From: Thinopyrum elongatum
Taxonomy: Eukaryota > Streptophyta > Magnoliopsida > Poales > Poaceae
Length of the DNA stretch: 64,000 nt
Reading direction: 5' to 3'
Assembly: GCA_011799875.1 (NCBI GenBank)
Contig: JAAAXO010000405.1
Location: 1 to 64,000 of the forward strand
Positions within the stretch are counted from its first letter, which is position 1. Each line of letters opens with the position of its first letter. Shown in pieces: positions 11,501 through 24,067 of the stretch. The notes below the pieces were generated by a model that saw only the letters and a program-made list of their open reading frames with translations, was not told the origin of the DNA and ran no database searches. The position numbers were made by a program, and so were the translations under genes.

Positions 11501-12212
11501 GAGTGTGGCGGTAATAGGGATGCCAACAAGAATATAGAAATGAAAAGAAATTACTTTATGTTGTCAAATAATAAATTCCTTGGAAAAGTGTTGGTATGGA
11601 AGGCACTCGTGGATACGGCTAGCCATGGATGTGAAAGAATGGTGGATAAGGAATATAACTTATTTTATGTTGGGAACGCCTATGATCTATCTAGCATGGA
11701 AAGGTTGGGAATTCTCGGTCATTTTTGTTGACTGGAAAGCATGCCTCTCCAAATATTTATCTCTCAATTTAAGCTTTGAGCTCTAGCACCTCTACAAATC
11801 TCTGTTCCTCTGCGAAGGGCCTATCTATTACTTATGCATTTTTTATTTTTATTTGAGGTCTCCATCTTCTCTTATAAAGCACCAACTAGGGAGCACTATG
11901 ATCAACTGTGCATTGGAGTGTAGCTAATATCGAGTGGTTCATGAATGGATCAATGATTGAGCATGATGGGCTAGGATAACTTTCTTTAGTGTTGATATTT
12001 TGAAAGACATGGTTGCTTATTGATATGCTTGAGTATTGAAATCTTCTGTCAAATATAGACTATTGCTTTGAATCATCTAAAAGTCTAAAAAGTCCAAAAG
12101 TCCATGACTATAAAGAAAAAATATGTGATTAACATGTTAGGCAACATTCCACATCAACAATATGTTTTTATCATTACCTACTCGAGGACGAGCAGGAATT
12201 AGCTGGGGATGC
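8548..12212 (+). mobile_element. Element II internal region, left copy, error-rich
   Basis: Base-by-base counterpart of 31540-35273. It contains broken versions of gag (8548-8760), the linker (8760-9040), the protease (about 9041-9690), the motif TTGTTGGGAGGCAACCCAA (about 9797-9815), the stem-loop array (about 10660-10920) and the polypurine tract before 12213. Single-base insertions and deletions occur every few tens of bases and destroy all frames, which is more like raw long-read error than evolutionary decay because the other copy is clean. Confidence 0.85.
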
Positions 12213-13608
12213 TGATAGATCTCCAACGAATCTATAATTTTTATTGTCCCATGCTGTTATATATCATTCTTGGATTGTTTTATATTCATTTTATATTATA
12301 GCAACTTTATCATTTTTGGGACTAGCCTATTGAACATAGTGCCAGTGCCAGTTGCTTTTTTTTTTTGTTTTTTACTTCGCGGAATATCCATATCAAACGG
12401 AGTGGCAAACGCAGCGAAACTTTTTGGAGATTTTTTTATGCCCAGAAGACAACTTGGGAGCCAAAGGAAGTGCAGGAAGGGAGGCCGTGGGCCCAACAAG
12501 ACACCAGGGGCGTCCAGAGGCCCTGCATGCCCAGGTGGGTAGTGGGCCCACGGGAGTCCTTTCCATGCCTCTCAGCCTATAAATACCCAAATATTCCAGA
12601 AACCCTGGAAGTCGATGAAAAAAATTCCAGCCGCAGACAAGTTCCAGAACCACGAGATCCAATCTAGAGCCCTATTCCGGCACTTGCTAGAGGGGGAAAC
12701 ACGATCAGCAGGGGTATTTCATCCTCATTGGTGCGCCTCCGATGATGCGTGAGTAGTTGACCACAGACCTACTGGTCCGTAGGCAGTAGCTAGATGGCTT
12801 TTCTCTCTTTTTGATTTCAATACAATGTTCTCCTCGATGTCTGCGAGATTCTATTGATGAAGTACTTTTTGCGGTGTGTTTGTTGGGATTCGATGAATTG
12901 ACGATTATGATCAGTTCATTATGAATTATTTGAGTCTTCTTTGATCTCTTACATGCATGATTTAGTATAGCCTCGTATTTCTTCTCCGCAACTTTGGTTT
13001 TACGGCCAACAGATGATTTTTCTTGCAATGGGAGAGGGGTTGTGTGGTATTCGATTCTTGCGGTGCTCAATCTCAGTGATAGAAGGAGAGGGTGACACGC
13101 ATTGTATCGTTTGCTATTAAGGATAAAAAGATTGGGGGTCTTTCCTACATGAATAGATCTTGTCGACATCCTGTCATCGTTCTTGCCTTATCCATTTCTC
13201 AGAACTAATACACTCGATGCATGCGGGATAGTGGTCGATCTGTGGAGTAATTAGTAGTAGAGAGAAGAATCGTTTGGTCTATAATCTTGACAGTGTGCCT
13301 AATGCATGATACATTGGCCTTGGAATCGTATAATTATTTGCTCTTCTATCAATTGCCCCCAACAGTATTTGTTTTGACCACCGGATAGTATTTTCTCGAG
13401 AGAAAGCAACTAGTGAAATCTACGGCCCCAGGGTCTATTCTCTATCATATTGTTTTCAGATCTTGATCAAACACACAAAAATACCTTGCTGCACTTTTTC
13501 TTTCTTTATTTTATTTTGATGTTTTGTCAAATCTATTTATCCAACTCATTACAATTTAAATCTATCTCAATACCGAGGAGGGATTGACAAACCCCTCTTA
13601 CGCATGGG
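12213..13608 (+). mobile_element. Element II 3' LTR, left copy, truncated
   Basis: Starts TGATAGATCTCC (TGATACGTCTCC in the right copy at 35274) after a GGGGATGC polypurine end. It is cut at about 13608 by the reversed BARE/Angela-type LTR. It is an error-rich version of 35274-36693. Confidence 0.85.
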
Positions 13609-14708
13609 TAGTTGGGGGAACGTAGTAGTAAATCCAAAAAATTCCTACGCCATCACAAGATCAATCTATGGAGAGGACTAGCACAGAGCAGAGAGGGAGT
13701 GCATCATAATACCTTGAAGATCGCGAGGCGGAAGGTTGCAAGCAGAACGCGGGTTGGAGGAGTGTACCACGTAGCGTTTCAGATCGCGGTCGATTCGATC
13801 TAAGCGCCGAACCACGGCGCCTCCGCGTTAAACAGCGTTGCAGCCCGAGCGTCTCCCGTGCTTGATCCAGTAAAGGAGGAGGGAGAGGTGGGGGGAAGAC
13901 AACTCCAGAGCAGCACGACGCCTGGTGGTGTGGAGCAGCTGTGGTTATCCAGCAGGGCTTCGCCAAGCACTACGAAGAGAGGAGGTGGAGAGGTAGGGCT
14001 GCGCCAAGAGGGAGAGAGATTCGGTGTGTCTGGCAGCCCCAAAACCCCACTACTATATAGGAGGAGGGGAGGGGGTGCGCCCCCTCTAGGGTTCCCACCC
14101 TAGGGGGGGCGGCCAGCCTAGATTGGGATGGAGGGGGGCTGTGCCAAGAGGGGGAGAGAGGGGGGGGCGCCTAGGTGGGCCTTAGGCCACTGCTCTATCG
14201 GTTTCCCCCTTCTCCCCTTTGTGACGCTCTTGGGCCTGTGGGAGGGCGCACCAGCCCACTAAGGGCTGGTCCACTCCCACTCTTGGCCCATTGCAAGCCT
14301 CGTGGCTGGTGGCCCCCACCCGGTGGACCCCGAACCCTCCGGTAGGTCCCGGTACATTACTGGTGTACGCCCGAAACACTTCCGGTGACCAAAACCCATT
14401 CCTATATATTATTTCTTTGACCTCGGACTCTTCCGGAACTTCCTTCGTGAGTCCGGGATCTCATCCGGGACTCCGCAACAACATTCGGTAACCACGCACA
14501 CAACTTTCCCTCTATAACCCTAGCGTCATCGAACCTTATGTGTTACGACCCTTCGAGGTTCGGGGCAGGCATGTGACATGACAAGACTCTCCTCGGTCAA
14601 TAACCAACAGCCGGGATGGATACACAGTGGTTGGATCCCATCGTCCACGATGATCTCATCGGATGAACCACGATGTCGGGGGGGATTCAATTCAATCCCA
14701 GTAACAAT
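13609..14708 (-). mobile_element. BARE/WIS/Angela-type Copia LTR fragment, reversed, left copy
   Basis: Begins gttgggggaacgtagtag and runs through the CCGGGACTCCGAACAACATTCGG-like segment typical of reversed BARE/WIS/Angela LTRs, with indels. The clean version is 36694-37788. Confidence 0.8.
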
Positions 14709-15740
14709 TCAGAGGGGCTCCTGCCTCCAGGGAGCCATGGACCAAGGACAGGGGGAAATTCTCCTCCCATCTAGTGGGGAGGCCAAGAGAAGAAGAAGAA
14801 GGAAGGGGCCTCTCTCCCCTCTCTCCGGTGCATCGGAAACACCGCCGGGGCAATCATCGGTGACGGCGATCTACTACCAACAACCCGTCACCTTCAATCA
14901 ACACACTCAATCACCTTCCTCAATCATATTCAGTGGTCAACTCTCCTGCAACCCATGTGTACCCCTAACTTGAAAACATGGTGCTTTATGCTTAGTATTA
15001 CAGCAATGATGTGTTGTATCCTGATTGGAGTTTGAGTAGATTTTTGTTGTCCTACCTAGGGTGATTGGTGAATGTATGCTTGGTTTAAATTTCTGTGGTT
15101 ATGTTGTTGTCCTTTGGGGCCCATCATATGAGCACGCTTGTGATCCACTTAGGGTTAATTTTATGTTGATAGGACTTTGCATTGGCGGCACGGAGGATAG
15201 AAGCTTCTTCCTACCATAGACAATTGATTCATACGCGATTGAAGGTGACAAAGATATCTTTAATGCTATGAGTTGGTTTTACCTTAATGAACTTTGGTAG
15301 TGCAGATGCGTGCTATAGTTCCAATCTTTAGTGCATGGATGCAAAAAGCAAGGGAGGCACATGCTGTCAGTGGCCGCTCCCGCACATAAAAAAACTTCCT
15401 ATCGGTCTTGTAACTTAGCCAATTGCTTAGGGACAATTCCACAAAATCCTACCACCCACTTTTCCACGCTCGTTATACTACTTAATATTTCTTTTAGTAA
15501 AACAGCACCTAAACTTTTATTTTCATGTTCTTATTATCTTGCAAACTATCCCTTTACACCTACAAAGATTTCTAGTTTTATTCTTGTTCAAGGTAAAGCG
15601 GAACGTTAAGTGGCGTTAGAGTTGTAGCGAATGGTCATAGAAACATGGAGGAATTTTAATTTACCTTTAGTCCTCGTTGGGTTCAACACTCTTACTTATC
15701 GAGAAAGGCTACAATTGATCCCCTATACTGTGAATTATCA
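14709..15740 (+). mobile_element. Element III 5' LTR remnant, left copy
   Basis: Counterpart of 37789-38826. It lacks the first part of the LTR and ends in ATTATCA, followed by the primer-binding site ctgcgcccattgtcgggg at about 15751-15769. Confidence 0.8.
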
Positions 15741-18700
15741 AGACCCTTTTTCTGCGCCCATTGTCGGGGAGCAATAGCGTGGCGTGAATGATTGCGTGTT
15801 GTTGCCTGTTTGCTTATCACTAAGTAGTCTTATTTTCTCTTCTAAATTGGTTCTATGTTTAATATGCATATGGAACATGAAATACCAAAAAAAATAGTTG
15901 TTACTTGCACTCATGGAGATGGGGAACTCCTAAAACCCCGATGGCTTGTTATGTGGGAAATATTAAACAACTAGTTTGATAATCCTTATAATATACCAAT
16001 TCAAACTTGATATAACGGGAGATACTTTGGATCATCGGGAAACATTAGGGATTATCACTTGTCTCAAAAAGGGAAACCTCTTATGGGATCCAAAAGGATT
16101 ATACGTTTGTGGTGGTATGCTTTGAATTTGATGTGGAGATGATGATTGGTACTTGTGTGCGCTAGGATGAAGGCTCCACACCGTTGTTGTCAATGTAAAT
16201 GTACATAAATTGTAACCTTGTCTTTATGCTATGGTTGTAATGATACTATGATGTTGGAACAAAATAGAATTAATTTTTTGCTTATAGGTGCTATGAAATT
16301 GGAATACATTGTTTGAAAAGTATGAAGATTGTGATGATGCCTTATCGATCCGAAAATTGCAGACTATTTAATAGTTGCTATTGAAAACTATGCATGTAAT
16401 GCGTATGTTAAGAAAATATTAAGGAGCCTCCCTACCAAGAAGAGACTAATATATTGACAGGAATATATGGAAAATGAAATGTGATGAAACTGTGAGCTCA
16501 TTAGATAAAAAGATTGAGGAGAGAGAAGAAGAGAACAACGAGGCGAGAAGAGAGCGGAGTGATCACCGTGTGCCCAACCTTTGAGTGCAGAGTGAACCCC
16601 ATGAAACTCATGACATGTGTAAAATTTCCCTTGTGCTACTGAAAGATGAATGACTGATCCATTTGATTTTTGAATGAAATGATCCCTTTTGATGAAATTA
16701 TGCTTGCGCTTGCTTTTGCCTTTGGCCAGTGATGCAACTATGAATGATGAGTATGGAGATGAATTGATTATAGTCCTTATGTTAAAAATGAAATGGTGCT
16801 ATTGCACCCACACATTTAGTCCATTATATATTTGAATTCTCCCAAACTACACTATAGTCGGAAAAGTTTGCGGTTATTAAGGATTATATGATGGGTTGGT
16901 TTTACCAATACACATGATGATTTGATGAATGTAATATGCATGTGCTTGCTGCGTCCTACTTGCAAGTATTATGAGAGAGGAAACTAACATCGCCGACACT
17001 CTATATTTCCAATACAATAAAATGCAGAAAAGTTTATGCTATGTATCGGCCTTATTATGTGTGCGATTGAATTGTTCTTTATATACATGCCAATGCTAGG
17101 AAGAGAGTTAGACCTCGACGTTACCATGATATATGTGACCTTTACTAATTACAAATATCTCAATTAAAATGGATTTGGTATATACCTTGGGATCCGGAGG
17201 TGGATCATACTTGAGCACTAGTGCACAGCTTAATGGCTTAAGAAGCCTGCCTCGAAGACAACCCAGAAGTTTTAGAGGTATTTTATTTATGTTCTTGTGC
17301 TTTTCAACGGTTACCAAAAAAAAATCATACAGGGGAACCTAAAACTTTTCAAAAAGAAAAGTGGAAAGTGTGGACAGATGAGGATGTGGACGAGAAGTAG
17401 GGGCAGCCTTGAACTTTGTTCATGCCCATGGAAACTTTGTTGGACATTGATTACAAAAAAATTAGCACAAATATTATACCCTTTTTAAATCACATGTATT
17501 ATAAAAATAATGTGCCAAGAATTACCTTTAGGATGTTTACTTTGCTTGTTTGGTGTTGTGTGTGCCAAAAAATAGAAACTTTCGTGCTGTGTGTGAATTT
17601 TGTTAACTCACTGGGAACATCGAAAAATTCTTAAAAAATTACACATAAATGCTACGCAATTATTTTTATTATTTCTACATTTTTCAGAATTTGGAGTTAC
17701 ATAAGTATATTGTACCTCTGATCTTTACAGACGGTATTTTTTCACAGATTGTTGTTATTTTTCTTTAGGACTGTTTGAAATCTTGTGGAGCCCCATGATC
17801 TTGGGAGCCATAGAATTGTTGAAGCAGAGATGGGTAATGTTGATTATAATTATACAATAATGTTACAAAAGGAAGATAGGGATTGATGTATATGTACTAA
17901 CGTTGGCTAATAAAAAGTTCAGTTTAGTTTGTGTGGATGGAAAGTGTCGAAGATTGAGGAGGAATCGATATGAGGAAGGAATAAGGAGAGGAAAGAATCA
18001 GCTTGGGGGCCCAAGGCACCCCAAGTAAAATATTCAAGGAGACTCAAGCATCTAAGACTTTTGGGATGACCTAGAAGGCACCATTCTTTCTTCGAACAAT
18101 TATCGGTATGTTTTGGTTTTTTTTTTTCGCATGATATGCGTGAATTCTTGCGAGCACGTGTGCTTTTTATTTTTCTTTTAGCAATGCACCATGCTGGTAT
18201 AAGATAGTCTTGGTTAATTTATAGAATTCTCTTGCACTTCACTTATATCTTTGAGTATGGCTGTATAGAATGCTTTGGTGCTTCAATTATATCATTTTTG
18301 AGTTTGGATGCTGTTTCTTCTACATATAGAAACCGTTATTTATAGTATTGCCTCTTTTGCTCACTTATATTTATTCAGAGCGTTGGTCTTTTGTTAGAAG
18401 AATTAAAATATCATACTTACTTATATCTATTTGAGCAGTCAATAAGGAATTGCGTCATTCGCATGTTGTAGTCATAAACTCCTACCATAAAACTGTAGAT
18501 TATGTTGAATAGGATATGTTGTTCCTTTGCAATAGTTATGCGATTATAGAATGGTGATATGTGAGAGGTACAAGTGAATGTTGTTGGTTTAGTAAGAATA
18601 TTGGTTTGTTAAGGTTTGTATTCCCGAAGCATGACACGTGTAGAGCTATAGTTATGCTAAGAAGTTGGAGACTGATTTATTATTGAGTGTCTTCTACGAC

Positions 18701-20184
18701 TAGCGATCGGGACGAGCGATGGTCTTTTCCTCCAATCTATCCCCTAGGGGCATGAATGTAGTACTTGCTTCGAGGTAATAGGACATTCGCAATAAGTATG
18801 TGAGTTCGTTATGACTAATGTGAGTCATGGATTATACGCACCTATACTGTTACGCAATTTGCAGCCTACGTTGGGCTACATGCATGCCTTTTCACTCGTG
18901 AATCTGGTGCCAAACTTCCACCGCTCATTCCAACCCTGCGTATTATGATATGCTCTATCCACATAAGCCCCATAATCTTCTTCAAAACAACCACACATGC
19001 CTACCTATCATGGCAGTTCCATAGCCATTTCGAGAATTCTATTGCATGCACTTCCATTGATCATCATATACATGATTGAGCATTCATTGTATATTCTTTG
19101 CATGATCGAAGATAGTAGCATGATATTTCATGGCTTGTCCATTTTTTTATATGTTTGTTATGTTATTGATCATTGCACATCCTGGTACACTGCCAGAGGG
19201 CATTCTATTAGGTCATCTTGTATCAGTTTATCAGAGTTGTAAGTAAATAAAAGTGTGATGCATCATCATTATTAGAGAATTGCTAGTGAGGAAAGTATGG
19301 GATGGAGACCATGATTCCCCACAAGTAGGGATCAAGACTCCGGACGAAAAATTCAAAAAAAAGGAGAAAAAGAAGAGGCCAAAAAGAGCCACCAAAAATA
19401 GAGAAGAGAAGAGAGAGAGAGAGAGGCAATGTTACTATCCTTTACACACATGTGCTTAAAAGTAGCACCAGTTTTTCCATAGAGGAGTCTCTGAGTTCAC
19501 TTATATACTGAGTGCGGAAAATTTTTCATTATAGAAATTGGTGTATCTTCCGATGATGGTTCTCAAACTGCCCGCGAGGCGTATGCGCCAAGCAAGTTGG
19601 AGCACACCCACTTGTTACAGTTGGAGTTCATCCACTTATAGCTCTTAGTGCATCTATTGATGGCAATCACCCCCGCATTGATATCAATGATGGGCATTGT
19701 CCATAGCCCGTCGATTAGCCGCGTCGGGCCAGGCATCTTCCTTTTGACTTCCCCTTATTGATCTCTATCACCGCATTCTACTCCACCCATAGTGCTATCC
19801 ATGCTCCGGCTCATGTTATTGAGATTGTGATTTGAAAAGGATGAGCACGTTTTAAAAAGTATGAACCAATGATCTGCTTGTCAATCAGGGTTGTACATAC
19901 AATTTTTTGTGTTAAGAAGATGGAGCAGATAAGGTTATATATATTTGTCGGATAGCATTCTTTAGCATTTATTCTGAAAGCATGCTATTTTGTTGGTATG
20001 CTTGAGTATTGATGCCATTATATCAAATTATAGACTCTATGCTTTGATCACGTGTATATTAATATGTCATGCCATTGTATGATTGATTATATGATCAAGA
20101 TATGACTAGGTAGCATTCCACATAAAAAAATATATCTTTTATTCTATTACTACATCGAGGATGAGCAAGATAGCTGGGGATGCT
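15741..20184 (+). mobile_element. Element III internal region, left copy, error-rich
   Basis: Counterpart of 38827-43285. It includes broken pieces of the unknown ORF (about 15870-16300 and 16740-17110), a stem-loop array (about 18230-18440) and the polypurine tract at about 20175-20184. All frames are destroyed by single-base insertions and deletions. Confidence 0.82.
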
Positions 20185-21709
20185 TAATAATCTTTGTCGT
20201 ATCTATAATGTTTGTTGTTCATGCCAATATTCTAAAACTTTCACATACTTTTGGCAACATTTTACTTTAATTTTTGGTTTCTAACATACTTGATCCAATG
20301 CCAAGTGCCAGTTCCTATTTTTTGCATGTTTTGTTTCGCAAGAAAATCCCATATCAAATGAAGTCCAAGGCAATAAAATTTTGCAGGAGATTTATTTTGG
20401 AAATATGTGATTTTGGGGAATAGAATCACGCAAGATGGTGCATCCGAAGGTGGGACAAGGGCAACAGGTGCGGCCAGGGGGTGGTCACATCGTGTTTTCC
20501 TTGTGACTCCCTTCAAGGCAGTTGCAGTCCTTTCTTTGCGCAGAAGGAAAGATAATTTAGGGATAAAAACCCTAAAATTTCAGACCCAATTGGAGTTAGG
20601 ACCTCGGAAATATAAAAAATGGTGAAGGGGTCCAAAAACAGACGCGAACAGACTCAGAAACAGAGAGAGATCAATTTCGGAGGGGCTCCTGCCTCCAGGA
20701 GCCATGGATATCAAGGACTATAGGGAAATCCTTTCCTCCCATCTAGGGGGAGTCCAAGGAATTGAGGAAGAAGGAGGGGGGGGCTCGTTCCCTCCTCCCG
20801 GTGGCGACGGACGTCGCTGGGCAGCTAATAGTGTGTGGACGTGATCTACAACCAACAACTTCACATAGTCATCAACACCTCCGTCACTTCCCTCATCTAT
20901 ATTCAGCTGGTCCACTCTCCACACCCCCGACCCCCCTCTCTCTACCCCTACTTGACATGTGCTTTATCTTTCATATATCATCAATGAGTGTTGCCATATG
21001 ATGTTTCATTAGATTTTGTGTTAGTCCTATGGGGTTATTGAGTGAACTGCTATGAATGGTTTTAACTTGCTTGGTGTTATTTGTGCTGTCCTTGGTGCCA
21101 TCATATGAGCGCATGAGTGGACACACATTAGGGGTAGGTTTATGTTGGTAGGACTAGGCATTAGAGGGCAAGAGTGACAGAGCTTCATCCTACCATAGAA
21201 ATTGATTCATACATGATTTTGAAGGGGGGACCAATGATACTTTAATGATATGGTTGGGTTTTTTTTAATTAATAACTTGTAGTTGAGGATGGCTTGTAAT
21301 AGTTCCAATCTAAGTGCATATAATTTCAAGTAAGGGAGGAGTGCTAGCAGTGGCTTCTCCCACATAAAAACTTGCTCGGTATAGTAAACTTAGTCAATGC
21401 TTAGGGACAATCCGCAAAATCCTTACCCCACAGTTCCACACAGCGCTAATCTAAGTAATTGTGTCTTTTAGTCAAAAAGCACCTAACTTTATATTTTCAG
21501 GTTCTTATTAGTGCAACTATCCCTTACACCTTCAAAGTATTTAGTTATACTTTTTATAGGTAAAGCGAACGTTAGTGTGAGTAGAGTTGTACGTGGTCGG
21601 TCGATAAGAACTTGAAGTGAATATTAATTCTAACCTTTAGCTCCTGGTTGGTTTGACACTCTTACTTATAGAGGAAAGGCTACAATGATCGCCTTACTTG
21701 TGGTTATCA
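20185..21709 (+). mobile_element. Element III 3' LTR, left copy
   Basis: Starts TAATAATCTTTGTCG and ends GGTTATCA; counterpart of 43286-44818. It is followed directly by the minus-strand chromovirus-like pol. Confidence 0.82.
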
Positions 21710-23026
21710 AGAGTCTCCCCAAACTGAAATTTTAAGTCAAGTGTGAAAGCATAGTATAACGATGAGATAATGCAATCACAAAAATTTCCTTTCCCTTTTG
21801 TGTTTTATGAACATAAGGGAAAAGTTTCCCATGAATTCAAACATTTAGATGTCTACGATTCCGTTTTTGCTTGACTTTTAGTCTGTTTTCAAAGATTCAT
21901 GTTAGAATGTTATAACAAATTCTTTTGGCCAGAATTAATGTTGCCTTGTTTCCAAACAAGTACGAAAAAGAGCATCTAATTCCTTAAATTCATAGTAGAA
22001 GAAATCAGACTAGGCGCACTCAAATTTTTAGGAAAATTATGCAATAGGTTTGCCATTTGTAATGACACACCTCCTAATCCAATTCCACTACCATCACATT
22101 CAAGCTCCAAAATAGTCTATTTAAAATCAGTAACGTTGAAGTAAAGGAGCCATGGGTGTAGAACTTATTCTGTTCAATACCCTGAAGGCTGCTTCCGTGG
22201 CGGTACCCCAAACAAAGGCAATTCCTTTCTGTAAGCCTATTGAGAATGAGCATGGTGCTGAAATCTTCACAAAACCCCTATAGGAAAAACCAAGAGGCCA
22301 AGAAAACTTCCTCACTTGTCTGGACATTGGGCTCCGGCCAAACTCTCAAGTAGCTTCAGTTATTTGGGCTTTAACTTCAATTCCTGGGGAGTAATAGCAT
22401 AGCCAAGGAAAGATAACTCGGTAAGTGCAAAAGAGTGCCAACTTCCAAGTTACCAAAAACAAACATGCAGTCACGTAGAGCAATAAAAACAACACATAAA
22501 TGTTCCAATGTCTCTCTAAAGATCATGCAATAAATCAATATATCAGTAAAATATACGCCAACAAAATCATCCAGTGAAACGACACAAAACTTTTTTCATT
22601 AATCTCATGAAAGTACTAGGTGCATAGTTAACCCAAAATGCCAGACTGACCACTCATATATAAGCAAACTTAGTGTAAAAAGAACCAATACATGTGTTCC
22701 ATTACATCTCCCTATTTCAACGAATTGATGGTTATCCCTACGCAAGTCACTTTGGAGGAATATGGTAGAGCCACTTAATTCATCAAGCATATTTCCATTT
22801 GGCCTAGGAACAGGATTGATGATAACAAATTGTAAATTATGTGGATCTAACAATCAAACACCACAATACGACGAGGCACCATCCTTTTGGCATGTATATG
22901 AATAGGAAAACGACAAAAAGGACTAAAAGAATTCAACATGATATAACCTTTGTTGAGGCAGCTCCGGTAGTGACGCATAATCTCCACTGTCTCTCTGGAG
23001 TGAGTTACGTATGGCGTTAATGGTGG
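21710..23026 (-). pseudogene. Chromovirus-like Gypsy pol (RT/RNase H), left copy, error-rich
   Basis: Counterpart of 44819-46100. Minus-strand RT pieces such as FQKGIAFVWGTATEAAFRVL (about 22180-22240) and MLDELSGSTIF (about 22750-22800) are recognisable in different frames. Confidence 0.8.
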
Positions 23027-23678
23027 TGTCGGTGTGGATCGACTATTAGGGGTGATCTAGCCCCTTTGTCGCGTCAATGAGAGGAATTGCACAATAGAGC
23101 GCAAAGAGTAGGGGATTCAAAGGAGGGCAACGACTTTTACCCAGGTGGGCACCTTTGAGGTTTGTAATACCCTAATCTCCTGTTTGGTGTATTGGAACTG
23201 TGGCTTGCACAAAATAACAAGGAAGCGATCCCCTCCCGGAACGTGCAGAAGAAAGGAGGCAATATCGCATGCAAGTGTGTGTGGGGTTGAATGGGTTCAT
23301 CGAACCCGTTGTATATGTTCCATCGGCCTTCCTTTATAGTCTCAAGGGGAGGTAACCATAGTGGAAAAAAAGGTAACTACATGTTTGATTAGGTAGCGAC
23401 AGTGCTATCACCACCTAACTCTAATAGTTAGGACAAGAAGCAATATAGCCGCTAGGTGTACGGAGGAGGAGAGAGCCCGGCAAAGAGGCAGGCACCGTTG
23501 CCTAGCTAACTCCAATTATTTGACACGCCATTTGGGCGGGTGTCGATAAAGGTGAAAATCCTCGATGAGGGTAACACGTGTCCCGGCAAGCCTTACGTAA
23601 TTGCCTATGGGCTCGACACCTTACTGATCTGCGACCAGCTGCCGGTAGTTGGTGGCGCTGGCAGTGGTGGGGTTGTTG
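23027..23678 (-). mobile_element. Tat-like LTR, minus orientation, left copy
   Basis: Counterpart of 46101-46739, with the same TGTCGGTGTGG edge and a partly damaged TATA segment (about 23330-23340). Confidence 0.7.
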
Positions 23679-24067
23679 TGTCGGGTCAATTCATGTCAAA
23701 CTGGCGGATCTTGGGTAGGGGGTCCCAAATTGTGGTTCTGGATTGATGGGGAAACAAGGAGTGGGACATGAATATTTACCCAGGTTCGGGCCTCTCTAAG
23801 ATGGTAATACACCTACGTCCTGCTTGTTATTATTGCTGTGATATGGGATTACAGAGTTGATCTACCACGAGCATCAGATGAAATAAACCCAGTCGGTACA
23901 CATAGTCAGTTACATCGGGAAACAGGAACACGAACTCTTCAATTTTGACTTGGGGTGTACGCCAAGGCACAAAAAAGCCTTCGGCCGAATATAGTGCGGC
24001 CAACTTGTCCGGCCCATCGAGAGGGACAGGCAGGCAGATCGAGGAACCCTAATCCAGGACTCCCTCA
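23679..24067 (-). mobile_element. Fatima-like 3' LTR of element V, left copy
   Basis: Counterpart of 46740-47125. The inner end reads GACTCCCTCA, the reverse complement of the TGAGGGAGTC LTR start. Confidence 0.8.

Noticed and set aside
13612..14973. Several Arg/Pro/Gly-rich frames in the GC-rich Copia LTR fragment and adjoining LTR
   Set aside because: Open frames are expected by chance in GC-rich LTR sequence; no family match, and they differ between the two copies.
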